Assembly: GCA_021234155.1 (NCBI GenBank)
Contig: JAJEKV010000039.1
Span: 10,369,077 to 10,433,076, forward strand
Source: Isoetes taiwanensis
Taxonomy: Eukaryota > Streptophyta > Lycopodiopsida > Isoetales > Isoetaceae
DNA length: 64,000 nucleotides
Direction of reading: 5' to 3'
This document shows positions 42,849 through 53,659 of this stretch, piece by piece (the first letter of the stretch is position 1; each line of letters opens with the position of its first letter). Under the pieces are notes generated by a model. That model did not search any database. It was given only the letters and a program-made list of their open reading frames with translations, and was not told the DNA's origin. The translations under genes and the position numbers were made by a program.

Positions 42849-43950
42849 CTCCCCCCACCAAGCGACACTCAGTGAGGAGAAAAGGAGGAACTGTTTCAGA
42901 TGGCGGGAACCCCTGAGTCTGAAATTCATCCTGGCGTGTATGAGGACGGGGGCCATTATGATAGTTTCCAATGAGATCTTGGCGTGCCTGAAGGGCTTCA
43001 GGAGTGTGGAGACCTATTGCATTATGAGTGTCAATGAGAAACTCAGAGTGCAGCATTTCTTCAAGGGCATGGTGTGCTTCCGCAGGTACAAACTGGCATT
43101 CCATGAGAAGGCAGGTTTGGAGTCCAAAGGGATTGACGCTTGCATTTGGGTTGCAGAAATAGATAGGACGCTCTCTGGCTACAGAACTCAGCAGAAAGCA
43201 CTTTAAGGCCGCACAAAAACCTGCTTGGCGGTGAACAGATGGATCCGGGGAAGTGGCAGCATGTTCCAAAAAGAGATCAAGGCCAGAGACAGCATGTGTG
43301 GGTGTCTCCCAACCTCGTGCATTAGGGATGTAGATCCAATTTTCGGTATGGTCCAAGGTTGCACCATTCTCCCAATTAGAGCGGCGAACAAAACGCGGAT
43401 CCCAGCGGAGATCCGTGGAGATCTGAGGAGGAGTCCACCCAGCGTGGCCTTCCAGGATCTTAGTCCAAAAGGGAAGACGCCAATCCGAGGTGAGATACCT
43501 GGGGCGTGCGGGTGCACCTAATGAAGCATATGGAGATTGAGCCATGCCCGTGGGCGTGGGCTGCTGGGCCTGCTCCCTGAATTCACGAACAAGGTCTGCA
43601 TCAAGAGCTCGGCACCACTGGTCCCAATCAGAATCCGAGAGCATGGTATAGACTGGAGGATTAACCCAACCCGTGGGTACGGTCTTGCTGTCCAGAAGGG
43701 CACGCAGTTGGTTGTAGCCACCCAGGTGCTGCATATAAATTTGTGCAAACGGAAGATCCTCAGGATGGGCTAAATTCTTCCGCACCTGTTCTAGCGTCTC
43801 AGCTTGCCATAGAGGGAGGTGACAAGCAAGCTCAGGCATGTACTCAGTGCAGAGAGTGTGGGACTGAGCATGATCCTGTAAATACGGATTGTTGTCTAAT
43901 AACAACCAGTGAGCATGTTGGTTGCCTTGAAAAATGCGATGTGCCTCGAC
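42849..43950 (-). pseudogene. ORF-X, C-terminal half, element A (inverted)
   Basis: An open frame from 43,950 (EAHRIFQGNQHAH) into the LTR, about 360 residues before the polypurine tract. Blocks shared with the copy at 46.9-47.9 kb: LPFAQIYMQHLGGYNQ, TDLRWDPRFV, EHAATSPDPSVHRQAGFCAA, FGLQTCLLMECQFVPAEAHH. It is Trp- and Cys-containing, with no transmembrane segment and no known motif. The frame stays open through the polypurine tract into U3 and adds a Lys/Arg/Pro-rich tail. Unlike the N-terminal half it has no stops. The function is unknown. Confidence 0.65.
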
Positions 43951-43959
43951 ATCTTCTTA

Positions 43960-45400
43960 TGCCGCCTTCATCATATTGTACATCAATGTCTTCTTGGCAG
44001 TAATAATTCCATTGTCGTCTTGGCACCTTATCATCATCAGTCTTCATAGCTACATTAATTTAATTGGCCATTATTCTCCATTATAGCAACTTTTGACTAG
44101 ATAGCTTCTCTAATATTGTTGTATCCCTATGCTTTTCTAACTTTTTGTCTCCATTCTTCTATCGACACCCCTTCCCCAAGCACAAGAGGTGCGAAATTGA
44201 AGTATTATTGTACAACCATCTACTATAACATAACTAAGAATAAGCATAACTCCTAATATCCATCTAATCATATAAGGGTCAGTTCCTAACAACTGATCAA
44301 TCTAATCACTCTTCTACATGTTTCTTGGTTCAATTCATTGATACACATGGAGTTCAAAGGGAGAGCTGCATTAGCATGATTTGCCCACATAACAAAAATT
44401 TGAAATTAGCGTGAGGTAACTATGGAAATGTTGTAATACGGCCAAAGCATTGTTTCTGGAAACAAGGAAACAACCTAGTGCATGTATCATAATTGGTGTT
44501 AAGAGGTGAGGGGAGGATGAACGATGGTGGCTTGCACCGTAGATGCAGCAGGAGCTTGTTTCCTTCAACCTGGAATACTATTTCAAGCTATTGGCATAGT
44601 GTATATCTGCCAATTCTAATAAGATTGAATCTTCAGTTTATCTTTCAATGCATTGCTTCTCATCGCGGTAATTCCTAGCTGTTCCTACAATTTTTTTCTT
44701 TTTTAAGTTTGATATGCAACTTTCTCTTTTATAGCTTAACATTTATTCTATATTTGGATTCAATGACTTAACAGCGCTGGAACAGTGAATGTTGTTGTGT
44801 CAAAGCAGAAAGAAGCATCGCAAAACATGCCTTGCAATGATCTGTTCAATTCCAAGGTTAAATCCAGTCGTTGAAACAAATCGTACTTTGTACATTTTGT
44901 ATTTAGCAAAGGTAATGTCATTTTTCATGGCCAGCGTGTGCTCTTGAGTAAAAGCTGCATCAACCTCAGATGCCTCAGATCTTAGCCTAGTCCTATCAAA
45001 CCTTCTCCTACGATTTTCTGCTGCCTTGCTTGAGTTTTAATTTAACCACAGCGTTTGGTCCCCTATTTTTATCCTTCAGTTTTCTTTAACCACAGGCCAA
45101 GACTGGCATAGTTTCCCATAGATTTAGATTTTGTCTGAGCTATTTTGATGCAAAAATTCTATTTTTTTTGTATTTGATCTTGATTAGGTTGTAAATTTAT
45201 CTGCAAAACCTTCAAGTTGTGAGACACAAAGATGATTTGCAGTATCTGTGTGCCTGCAAAGCTTTCAAGTGGTGAGACACAAGATATTCCCCATTTATTT
45301 TCTATAATTTTCTTACTTCGTGCATGTGCTGAATTTGTGGACATTAAGCTTCAAAATATCTCGTGCGGATAGTACAACAGTTGTGGCTACAAAAGCCAAA
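43960..45400. other. Right flank of element A up to the copia TSD
   Basis: One exon-like stretch lies on the plus strand at about 44,775-44,857 (acceptor TTAACAG, peptide AGTVNVVVSKQKEAS, donor AAG/GTTAAA). No adjoining exon was found. A short duplicated block (TTCAAGTGGTGAGACACAAG-type) occurs at about 45,210 and 45,265. Nothing else is recognised. Confidence 0.25.
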
Positions 45401-45405
45401 AAACC

Positions 45406-45580
45406 TCTTAAGAAACAAGGAAACAGAAGAAAATGGTAGAGAATAGGAGATAGATTTTCTTATTGAGAATAGAGAAATATACAAAAGCATCGGACGGATG
45501 CGACTCTTCCCTCAATAGTTACGACTCAATGTATGACTTGGACTGACATGTAAGATCCTGATGACTCATAATTTCTAACA
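45406..45580 (-). repeat. 3' LTR of the copia element
   Basis: 175 bp, near-identical to 51,897-52,072. Confidence 0.9.
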
Positions 45581-45849
45581 CTCTAGCCAGGATCTTCTTG
45601 AAACCTCTTTTCATGGAAGGATATATTCAGTTCATCTCTGGTCTGCGATAACTTATCCCTGGGTAGAGGTTTTATCAATATATCTGCCAGCATCTCATTG
45701 GTTGAGCAAGGCTATAAGATGATCACTCCTTGTTGCACCTGCTCTACTATAATGTGATAATGGTGTCTCTATGTCTTGTTCTTGCATGAAATTTTGTAGA
45801 TTGAGCAAGTGCTGTGGCACTTCTATCATCGCAGTAAAGTCAAGTTGGC

Positions 45850-46856
45850 TCATTTTGCTGTAATAAATCTCCCTGCAATAAGGTGTGCAACCAAACTGCT
45901 TCTTGAGTTGCTGTAGTAGCAGCTATATATTATGCTTCTGTATTGGATAGCACAATAATTGGCTGACATTTGCTTTGCCATGAAATCACACTTGCTCCCA
46001 ACTGAAATACAAAAGCTGAAGCAGACCTTCTACTGTCACGGTCCCCAGCCCAGTCTGTGTCAGTATATCCCACTAGTCTAAACAATTCTGGCTTCTCTTG
46101 CTTCTGATATACTAATGCAAGGTCTGCAGTGCCATTCAAGTAGCGCATATTCCTCTTGATAGCAAGCCAATGTTGGCGTCCAGGATTCTCCATGAATTGA
46201 CTTATTACTCCCACGAAGAATGAAATATCAGGGCGGGTACACATTGCAAGGTAAGTCAAGCTATCAACTGCATGTCTATAGGGAACATTCTTCATTTTGC
46301 ATTCCAAATCTACTCAAGACTTCTTCAATGTATCTTTGTTGAACCATTTTTAACCAATCATGTATAATCTATATGCCCAAATAGTAGTTAATCTCCCCCA
46401 TGTCGGTCATATGGGACTCTGCACTAAGCTGCTCCTTGACTTGATTCAAGAACGCAATTGAGTTGACCAAAAGAATATAGTCATCAATGTTTAATGCCAC
46501 TATTACAAAGAAGCTGCCCATTGTTCTCACATAAATATTGCCATTTGCTGTTGTGCTAACAAACCTCAATTGAAGCAAACATCCATTTGTTCGATCAAAC
46601 CATGCTCTTGAAGATTGGCGCAATCCATATAGTTCTTTGCGTAACCTGCACACAAGCTGCTCAGGTCCTGTTTGTACATATCCTTGAGGTTGAGACACGT
46701 AGACTTCTTCCTGAAGTTCTCCATGAAGAAAAGCAGTTTGCACATCCATATGATGGACTTCAAGATCTAATTGCACTTCCATGGCCATGAGAGTTCGTCT
46801 AAACGACATCCTAACTACTGGTGATAAGGTATCCGTAAAATCCACTCCAGCAATCT
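45850..46856 (-). pseudogene. Copia RT (distal part) and RNase H
   Basis: RT: GVDFTDTLSPVVRMSF, HHMDVQTAFLHGEL (catalytic Asp), ELYGLRQSSRAWF and LNIDDYILLV, where the usual YVDD is IDDY. RNase H: RPDISFFVGVISQFMENPG, WLAIKRNMRYLNGT, YTDTDWAGDRDSRRSASAF (usual ADWAGD) and SNTEA followed by an early stop. A stop and frame change near 46,320 separate the two. Missing N-terminal RT residues lie beyond the nested element, where about 50 are deleted. It is a clear copia-type enzyme, now inactive. Confidence 0.85.
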
Positions 46857-46869
46857 GGAAAAACCAGGA

Positions 46870-49735
46870 ACAGTCTCTGAAGGCGAGAAACCAGGAACCT
46901 TTTCAAAATCATCATGTCTACTGTGAGGGCGTGCCTCAGTGTGATATTTTTGGATGAGATCTTGTCTATCTTTCAGCGCATCTGAAGTGTGTACCCCAAT
47001 TGAAGGTGAAGCGTCAATCAGAAACTGGACTGCACCATGTCTTCAATGGCATGGTGGGCTTCTGCGGGGACAAACTGGCATTCTTTGAGGAGGCAAGTCT
47101 GAAGACCAAAGGCACCAGCACTGGTGTTAGGATTACAGTAGTAGATAGGGCACTTCCGCACAATAGAACACTGAAGGAGGCACTTGAGAGCTGCACAGAA
47201 TCCTGCTTGACGATGAACAGACGGATCAAAAGACGTAGCAGCATGTTCCAACAATTGATTGAGGCCCCAGACGACCTGAGTGGGGTTCTGCCAACCTCGT
47301 TCTTTTGGAATGTATATCCAATTCTAACTTTTGCCCAAAGTTTCTCCTTCCTACCATACAAAGCAGCGCACAAAGCATGGATCCCACCGAAGATCTGTAA
47401 AGATGTGAGCCGGGGTCCAATCAGCGTGACCAACCAGAGCCTTGGTCCAAAAGGAGGAGCGCCAATCTGACGTGACAAAGGGACACCGTGGAGGGACACC
47501 CAATGACACATACGGATGGTTATGTTGAAGAGGGGGCTGCATTATAGGCTGTTGTGCTTGATCACAAAATTCCCGAAGAAGGTCAGCATCTAAAGTTTGA
47601 CATCAACGTTCCCAATTAAGACAGGAAAGAAGAGTGTTGACTGGAGGAGGAACCCATTCAGTAGGAATGGTCTCACTTTCAAGAAATGCACGGGTGGTGT
47701 TGAAACCACCAAGATGCTGTAAATATATTTGGGCAAACTAAATCCCCATGTCTTCATGCAAGTTCTTTCGGATCTGCTGCACTGTCTCTGCAATCTAGAG
47801 GAGCAGGTGATGAGCAAGCTCAGGCATGTACTCTGCTTTGAAGGTGTTACCCATGTCTGATCATGAAGATATTTGTTCTCCAGATGTAATACCTTTGGGC
47901 GTCAGGGTTACCTTGAAAGGCATGGTGGGGGCCATCATTGAACTTGTCCTGTGTGTCAGCCAAATAAAAATGATGCATTACATATGCCATTGGTTGAACC
48001 AGGCGAAAAATAAAGAATTCTGCATCTTCGCAAGGAAGAAGCTGATATGTCAGAAGAGCACATAGAAGACCCTTGTCTTTAATGGAGAGGTTAGGCCAGA
48101 TGGTAAGAAGATCATTACTGCTGAGAGATACATGGAGGTTGCCATTTGCATTGAACCACTTGAGCATGAAAAGATATTGCCGAGGGAGCACATAATCCAG
48201 ATAGGTGGTAGGTTTGGGAAAGTCATCTGGAACGTGGACTGCCAAGGAAATATAAGTCTCATGCTGATTCTGAGCATCTTCAGCAGAATGGATGGCCTGT
48301 TGCAGCTGATATTCCAGATCGCGAATCTTGTGGTCTTTCTCAGTGAGAAGACCAAGTTGGTCCCTGATCTTCCTGTGAATGAGTGGCGTGTGAAGATGAC
48401 GGGCCTTGAGTGAAGAGCTGCCACTGAAGGCTTGCAATTTCCGTGTCATCAATCAGCTTTTGTTTCTGAGCCTCTATAAGCTGAGTTTGCAAAGTCATGA
48501 TCTGAGTCTGAAGTGTAGCAAGCTGGCCTTCTAAAGCAGAAATTCGAATCTCGCCTTGCGTGGTGGCATGTTGTTGACATGTGTATTCAGATTGCAACCC
48601 CGTATAAAGGGCTTGAGTGTCAACAAGAATTTTATCCTTTTCTTTGATTTGAGCCAGAAGTTCTATGATGGTGGCCTGAAGTTGAACTTGCTGGTCTTCT
48701 AATGTGGCACGTGTCTCTTGCTCGTTTTTTAGAGCCTCACGGGTCTCGAGCAAAGCTCCATGTTTACTCTGAAGGCTTTCTTCCAGAGTCTGGACTTGAG
48801 TGTTGGCAGCCTGAAGACCACGGTGCAGAACATCCTTGGAATTCATATATTCTTTGACTCTATTCATGAAATGTTCTTGAGATTCGTGGAGTTTGATCAT
48901 GCATTCACCAACTACTTGCTCATACTGGTACAAGGCCCGTCTAGAAGGGGGAGGAACAAGAGGCACTGGTGGTTGCAGATAGATAGATATGAGTGGTATT
49001 TTGAGAGACTTGCTGGCAGATGGAATCATCGACGTGTGTGGACTGAGAAGAAGGAACATTGATGACAAGAGCACGGCATGGTTCTTGCTGGCGTGGGGAT
49101 TGTTGTGCATCAGGACGTGTACGAGAAGTTTCTTCTTGAAGTTCTAGGATGGCAGGGATAATGGAAGGCGTGTGACTTGAAGCTTGAGAAGTGGCTTCTA
49201 GATTCCTGGTGGATATACGACTTGGTTCCGGAAGGCAGTGTTTGATGGTGGCACTCATAGCAGATTCAAGGCCGGAACCCAGAGATTGGTGGAGGCGATC
49301 CACTTCATGGAGAGATGCTGAAATATAATTTGAGGCCAATCAACAAAACTTGTGGAATAAATAGCGGCAATGGCCATGTGGAAGAAACGTATGTTGATGT
49401 GGGTATTTTTGATGGAGTATCCATAAAACTTCCACCACAAAAACTTAATGAAAGCTTCATGGGACTTGGCAATATTTGTGAGCTTGTGTGTTATGGCTGT
49501 ATATGGAGTTTGGCCATAAACTGTAACATCATGATCCTGCAAAGCAGCCCAACTCAAAGAAGGAATGAGACGAGGTAATTGAAATATCTGGGCCAAGAGA
49601 CTTTGGTTGAGAGTGATTATGGTATTATCGACTATTGTTTAGTAGCCTTCATCAGTCTTGATCAGATGTGCAACAAACTGCCAGAGTTGAGCCGGATTAG
49701 AAACATGGAATTCTTGTTTGAAAAATTCGAACAAC
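46870..49735 (-). pseudogene. ORF-X of element B, full domain order, broken frame
   Basis: Reading the minus strand across frames: N-terminal domain (WQFVAHLIKTDEGY, SLSWAAL, IKFLWWKFYGYSIKNTHIN), linker, coiled coil (48,340-48,960, including LEESLQSKHGALLETREALK and ISALEGQLATLQTQIMTLQ), a middle part absent from A (FPKPTTYLDYVLPRQYLFML, LLTIWPNLSIKDKGLLCALL, 47,847-48,400), then the C-terminal domain (HAATSFDPSVHRQAGFCAAL, GLQTCLLKECQFVPAEAHH, 47,018-47,250). Total about 950 residues. There are at least four frame changes. It shows that the two ORF-X pieces of element A belong to one protein. Confidence 0.65.
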
Positions 49736-49754
49736 TCCCCGGCATAGGCACCAG

Positions 49755-50230
49755 TGTTTCGGGTCTGGGTTCGAGATCTCCTGCAAGACAGTCCTTTATG
49801 AGGATCCTTGGATCAAGCAGAGAAATCCTGGCTGAGTGTCGCGCAGGATTTTGCAAATCAGAAAGGAAGCAAAAGAAAGAACTAGAACTGAAAGGACAAT
49901 ATGCCAAATGTGACTTTCTTGAATATCAATCAGAATACATGAACTCTCGTCAAGCGAGACAAGGCTAAAATCTCATCCAAAAACTCAAGATCTATCTCTA
50001 CTGATATATATAGTACAATGGCCTTGGGCCCAAAATAGGTAGATTAAGACCGCACTTTTTGGAGGCCGTCATTTATCCATTCTGGCTCTCTTCTTTGACG
50101 GGGGCATGGATTCTGCGTGGCTTTTGACGGGGGTGTGGGTCTGCTACCTGACGCTTGACCTGATCCCTTGTTTCTGCCCTGTTGCTTGGAACTTAAGAAT
50201 AGTCCTGTGCCTGGTGGTACAGTACTAATA
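49755..50230 (-). repeat. 5' LTR of element B
   Basis: About 476 bp, ending CCCGAAACA on the minus strand, with the TATA-like ATATATATAG at about 50,004-50,013. Similar to the LTRs of element A over the TATA, R and U5 parts. Confidence 0.8.
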
Positions 50231-50234
50231 GCAT

Positions 50235-50490
50235 GCATAGCCTGCTGCCATTCATGTGTTTGATGGCTCCCTAAAGCTTCTTCTAGGGTGGCTGGTTCTT
50301 CTATGGGTTCATCATTTATAACCAAATTGACGTGATGGTGACATTTCCTACTAGATGAACTGGCTGATTCAAGTCCTCCCATTGCTTTCACACTCAATTT
50401 GCTGACCCTGCCAGATTTGGTTGTGTCTCTATTTGGCTTCTGAAACTGCTCACGAGAAAACCTTGCCATGTTGACACTATCATAGATCAA
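50235..50490 (-). pseudogene. Copia RT, N-terminal edge
   Basis: DEPIEEPATLEEALGSHQTH followed by EWQQAMHA is the usual copia RT entry (EPATYEEAL then W-x-x-AM). It is cut by element B at 50,230. Confidence 0.8.
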
Positions 50491-50938
50491 AGGAACATGT
50501 TTGTTCTGCCTGAGTGTCTGATTCTAGAGGTGCATCTTGTATTGAACTAGAAGTAGAGGTTTCTCCTGCACACCATTCATCAATCTCCCCAAAGTTGACC
50601 TCTAAATCTGCAAATGGTGATCCTCCATTGTATACTCCCCCATAACAAATTTCTTCATTAAAATTGACATCTCCAATGCGGCAAATGATCAGTCTATTGG
50701 TGTCAAGATGATACAACCTGTAGGCTTTTGATGCTAAAGAGTATCCGAGATGGATACATCGCACACTCTTTTCCTCCAATTTATGGTGCTTTTCAGCAGG
50801 GATAAGGGGATATGCTAAACACCCAAAAATTATCAAATGTCCAAGTGAAGGTACCTGATTGTGCGATAAGAAATGAGGCGTAGATCCTTGTAAAGTTGAG
50901 ATGGGCAATTTATTACGAAGGTATGCTGGTGTCATCAC
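50480..50938 (-). pseudogene. Copia integrase C-terminal region
   Basis: Contains YLRNKLPISTLQGSTPHF, FGCLAYPLIPAEKHHKLEEK, HLGYSLASKAYRLYHLDTNR and DVNFNEE, the standard integrase end of copia polyproteins. The catalytic core and zinc finger are missing because it joins gag sequence directly at about 50,940. Confidence 0.85.
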
Positions 50939-50941
50939 CCC

Positions 50942-51660
50942 TCACCCCGCATATGCTCCTAGGCTTCTATTCATATTGCCATATGCAACTAAATTTTTGT
51001 TTGCATTGTTTGCATTTGTAAAGGAGTCTTTAATCTGTATGGGTTTTCTGTCAAACCATCTCTTTTTATCTTTAATGAATGCTGAGTTCTTTGCATTCCC
51101 CTCTAGCTTTAACTTTCGCTCTTCCTCCAACAAGGCTGCAACCAAGGTGTCCATGGGCTGCTTTGGTATATTCATCAAGGTTGTCACTGGGGGCCTATAA
51201 TCGGTTGCAATCCCTTTAAAAGCACTGCCATCTGGTCTTCTGCTGAAACCTTTGCATTTACTCTTGCTAACTGTATAAGTAATGCACCCAAGCGACTTAA
51301 AAATTCTGGGATTGATTCTCCTGAATTCATGTGAAGGTTAGAATTGATGTTTTAGTGACAGTTCATAAGTCTTTTCTGATCCTCCGAATGCATTCACCAT
51401 TGCTTCACAATTCTCTTTGGCGCTTTCTTTAAATCTACCAAGTGTACATACTCTTCCCAAGAGCAAGTTCAATTGTGGTAATTGTTTTTCTGTCTCTCTG
51501 ATTCCATTCTAAAGCCTTTGCTGCCTCTATTGGTCTTATTTCTGTGTTCTCTCATCATAATCAATTGCAGCTTTAGGGACCAGGTATGGAAGTTATTTCC
51601 ATTAAACTTCTCTAAGAACTTTTCGAAGAATTTATCTAATCCCTGGGATGATCCTGCCAT
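50942..51660 (-). pseudogene. Copia gag, broken
   Basis: Starts MAGSSQGLDKFFEKFLEKFN with FHTWSLKLQLIM, the usual gag N-terminus. After stops it resumes as TLMNIPKQPMDTLVAALLEE and AFIKDKKRWFD (to 50,942). No intact CCHC knuckle remains. Confidence 0.75.
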
Positions 51661-51896
51661 TCTGTGACAAAATTTCTTGAAGGAAATTTCGTACCTTTCT
51701 TTTAGGGATAAATTCTTCGTGGAAAGCGGAGATGTCTGAAGACACTTCTCCTATACAATGGATGATTCCGTGATTGCTCTCTCAATATCCTTTTACAAAG
51801 CCTAACTCGATGTAAAGCCCTTCGAATTCTTTCTTCACAGGTGCAGCAACGGTTGCCGTGATTATGCCCGATATCCATCCAAATGCTCTGATACCA

Positions 51897-52072
51897 TCTT
51901 AAGAAACAAGGAAACAGAAGAAAATGGTGGAGAATAGTAGATGGATTGTTTTATTGAGAATAGAGAAATATACAAAAAGCATCAGACATATGCATCTCTT
52001 CCCTCAACAGTTACGACTCAATATATGACTTGAACTGACACGTAAGATCCTACTAACTCATTATTTCTAACA
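51897..52072 (-). repeat. 5' LTR of the copia element
   Basis: 176 bp. TGGTATCAGAGC follows on the minus strand at 51,896-51,885. Confidence 0.9.
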
Positions 52073-52261
52073 AAACCCAAGCCTAGAAGTAAAGAAAATA
52101 AAAATCTGAGGGTTTGTCTATATACCAATTTCCTGCTTCATAGCATGCCTCAGAGCTTTTAAAAAAAAAAGGTGCAAGCAAATGATATAAAGCCAGAGAG
52201 AAATTATTTTTCGGGTGTTGTGGTGGCATGGGAGAGTTAGAATATGGAGGATAGTATGTGA

Positions 52262-52452
52262 CTCAAATGTTAACATGCATGGTAAATGCAGAAGTTTTGG
52301 AGATGCCCGTAAGGTTTATTGACAATTTGATTGCAGGATATGTGCAGTACGGTCACAGATTTTATGTGTTAAAGCCTTTTGAGAATATGCAGATTGATGG
52401 CATTAGGCCCGAACATTCCTTTATTGTTGTCAGTTTTGCTTTCTTAATGTCG
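52262..52452 (+). pseudogene. PPR-repeat protein fragment
   Basis: One frame reads NMHGKCRSFGDARKVY (PPR consensus N-x-Y-GKCGS-x-x-DARKVF), and after a stop/frameshift a second frame reads NLIAGYVQYGHRFYVLKPFE and NMQIDGIRPEHSF (consensus LIAGY-x-Q-x-G then M-x-x-x-G-x-x-PD-x-x-T). Together that is about two 35-residue repeats of a land-plant organellar RNA-binding PPR protein. No more repeats were found on either side. Confidence 0.6.
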
Positions 52453-52849
52453 ATTTGCATTCCGCCTTAGGTACTAGGTAAAACACCTGACTCTAATTCG
52501 ACCATCGATTCACATTTTCCTTCTTTTCCTCTTTGGTTTAGCGCCATACCTTAAATCTGCTCTTTTCTTGCAGAAGCTTGTAGTAATTGTTTGGTCTCTT
52601 AAAGTAAAAACTTAAATGAGGTGTCAATGACAATTCCGTAAATGTATGTTTCTTTTATTATTCATTCTTTTGTTTTTGGATTTTCTTGTGTTGGATTCCA
52701 TTCTTGGCTCCTATTTCTGCAGGTAAAGATGGCAGGCTGTTTTCTTATTTTGCTTGCGCTGATATATAAAAACTTGTGCCTTATTTCTGGACAGATAGCA
52801 TAGATTATAACAAGGTCTTTTTTTTAACATGCTTGCTTGTGAAATGCAT

Positions 52850-53300
52850 GGCGAGATGCAGAACTTTGCATGAAGTTATGATGTCTGCAAGGCGTCAGCC
52901 AGGGCCATCTACTACTGCACCCCCAAGCCGCTCCATGCCACCCCCGCCCCAACGTAGGGTACAGCCTATGCTCCACCGACAGCAAACAACTCCTGTTGTG
53001 CCGGGCAGGATTGACCCAACAGTCAGAGAGCTCCAGGAGCTGAGGCAGAGAAGCCACAATGTGGTGGTACGTGGCCTGACAGAAGAGGCAGGGGAGGACC
53101 TCATTAACTGGCTCCAAACGTTGATTCTTGCTCGAATGGCATTCCCCATGCCGGTAAACATTATTAGGGCGAGACGCCATGGCGCTCAAAGACCTGCATC
53201 GCCTACCTGTAGTCACGCTCACGCACGAGATGCGCAAGTGAAAGCAGCCCATCCCAAGGCCGTGGTAGGCGTACCAAAGGGAATCGCCCCCAGATGTTGA
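52850..53300 (+). pseudogene. ORF1 of LINE family 2
   Basis: MSARRQPGPSTTAPPSRSMP begins a Pro-rich stretch, followed by ELRQRSHNVVVRGLTEEAGE and a region rich in Arg/His/Ala. The block HNVVVRGLTEE matches the ORF1 remnant at about 3,570. An RNA-binding role is inferred from the position and the RRM-like block. Confidence 0.5.
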
Positions 53301-53659
53301 CCGAGACCCCGACCCGCCCAACAAGAAGGTCGCAGGCACGAAGTTGGCCAAAGTTAAAAGCATTCGCAGCATGTGGAGGAGCCGCAGGACCGATCCAGGC
53401 AAGATGCAAATTTTCGTGCCGCCGAATGTCGCTACGAATCTTGTTAACCCTCCAGCCGAAATCTGGCCAAAGCATTGCTTCTCGCTACAGCCACACGCCC
53501 GCTTCAAGTTGCCTCACCTTTGTTGCTCGCACATCTCAAGCCGCTTCCACTTCGCCATCCCCCTTCGGGTGCCGCCACCGAATCCCCACCCGCCCCCCCC
53601 AACAAATAGGAATTGTGCCTCCGCATGGTCTCCCCGAATTGCCTGGGGCTAGATAGTCT

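Larger units (their letters stand above)
37049..43950 (+). mobile_element. Pol-deleted gypsy-like LTR element A with inverted 3' half
   Basis: Plus-strand 5' LTR (37,049-37,629), primer site, gag and ORF-X N-terminal half are followed by a minus-strand 3' LTR (42,276-42,848), polypurine tract and ORF-X C-terminal half. AGGAG occurs at 37,044-37,048 before the 5' LTR, and its reverse complement CTCCT at 42,271-42,275 directly abuts the outer end of the inverted 3' LTR, so the two halves are one insertion whose 3' part flipped later. About 450 bp of ORF-X (by comparison with the copy at 46.9-49.7 kb) is missing at the break. The two LTRs are highly similar, so the insertion looks recent. Confidence 0.85.
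46857..50230 (-). mobile_element. Gypsy-like LTR element B (relative of A): one LTR plus ORF-X only
   Basis: The 5' LTR (49,755-50,230) and a good primer site (TGGTGCCTATGCCGGGG) are followed at once by ORF-X. Gag and the whole of pol are absent. At the left end, the sequence stops within the last 10 codons before the polypurine tract and the host copia resumes, so the 3' LTR was lost together with about 150 bp of copia. The copy is older than A, as its ORF-X has more stops and its LTR is more diverged. Confidence 0.8.
45406..52072 (-). mobile_element. Ty1/copia element, decayed, host of nested element B
   Basis: LTRs at 45,406-45,580 and 51,897-52,072 (about 175 bp, TGTTAGAAAT to TTCTTAAGA on the minus strand) with TSD AAACC at 45,401-45,405 and 52,073-52,077. 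TGGTATCAGAGC (51,885-51,896, minus strand) is the initiator-Met primer site. Gag, the integrase C-terminal part, RT and RNase H occur in copia order; protease and the integrase core are missing. Element B (46,857-50,230) inserted within RT in the same orientation, and about 50 RT residues are gone at the left junction. Confidence 0.9.

Noticed and set aside
42940-43773. Plus-strand frames opposite ORF-X C-terminal half
   Set aside because: Antisense shadows; homology with element B is on the minus strand.
47000-49062. Plus-strand frames of 93-156 codons
   Set aside because: Antisense to ORF-X of element B.
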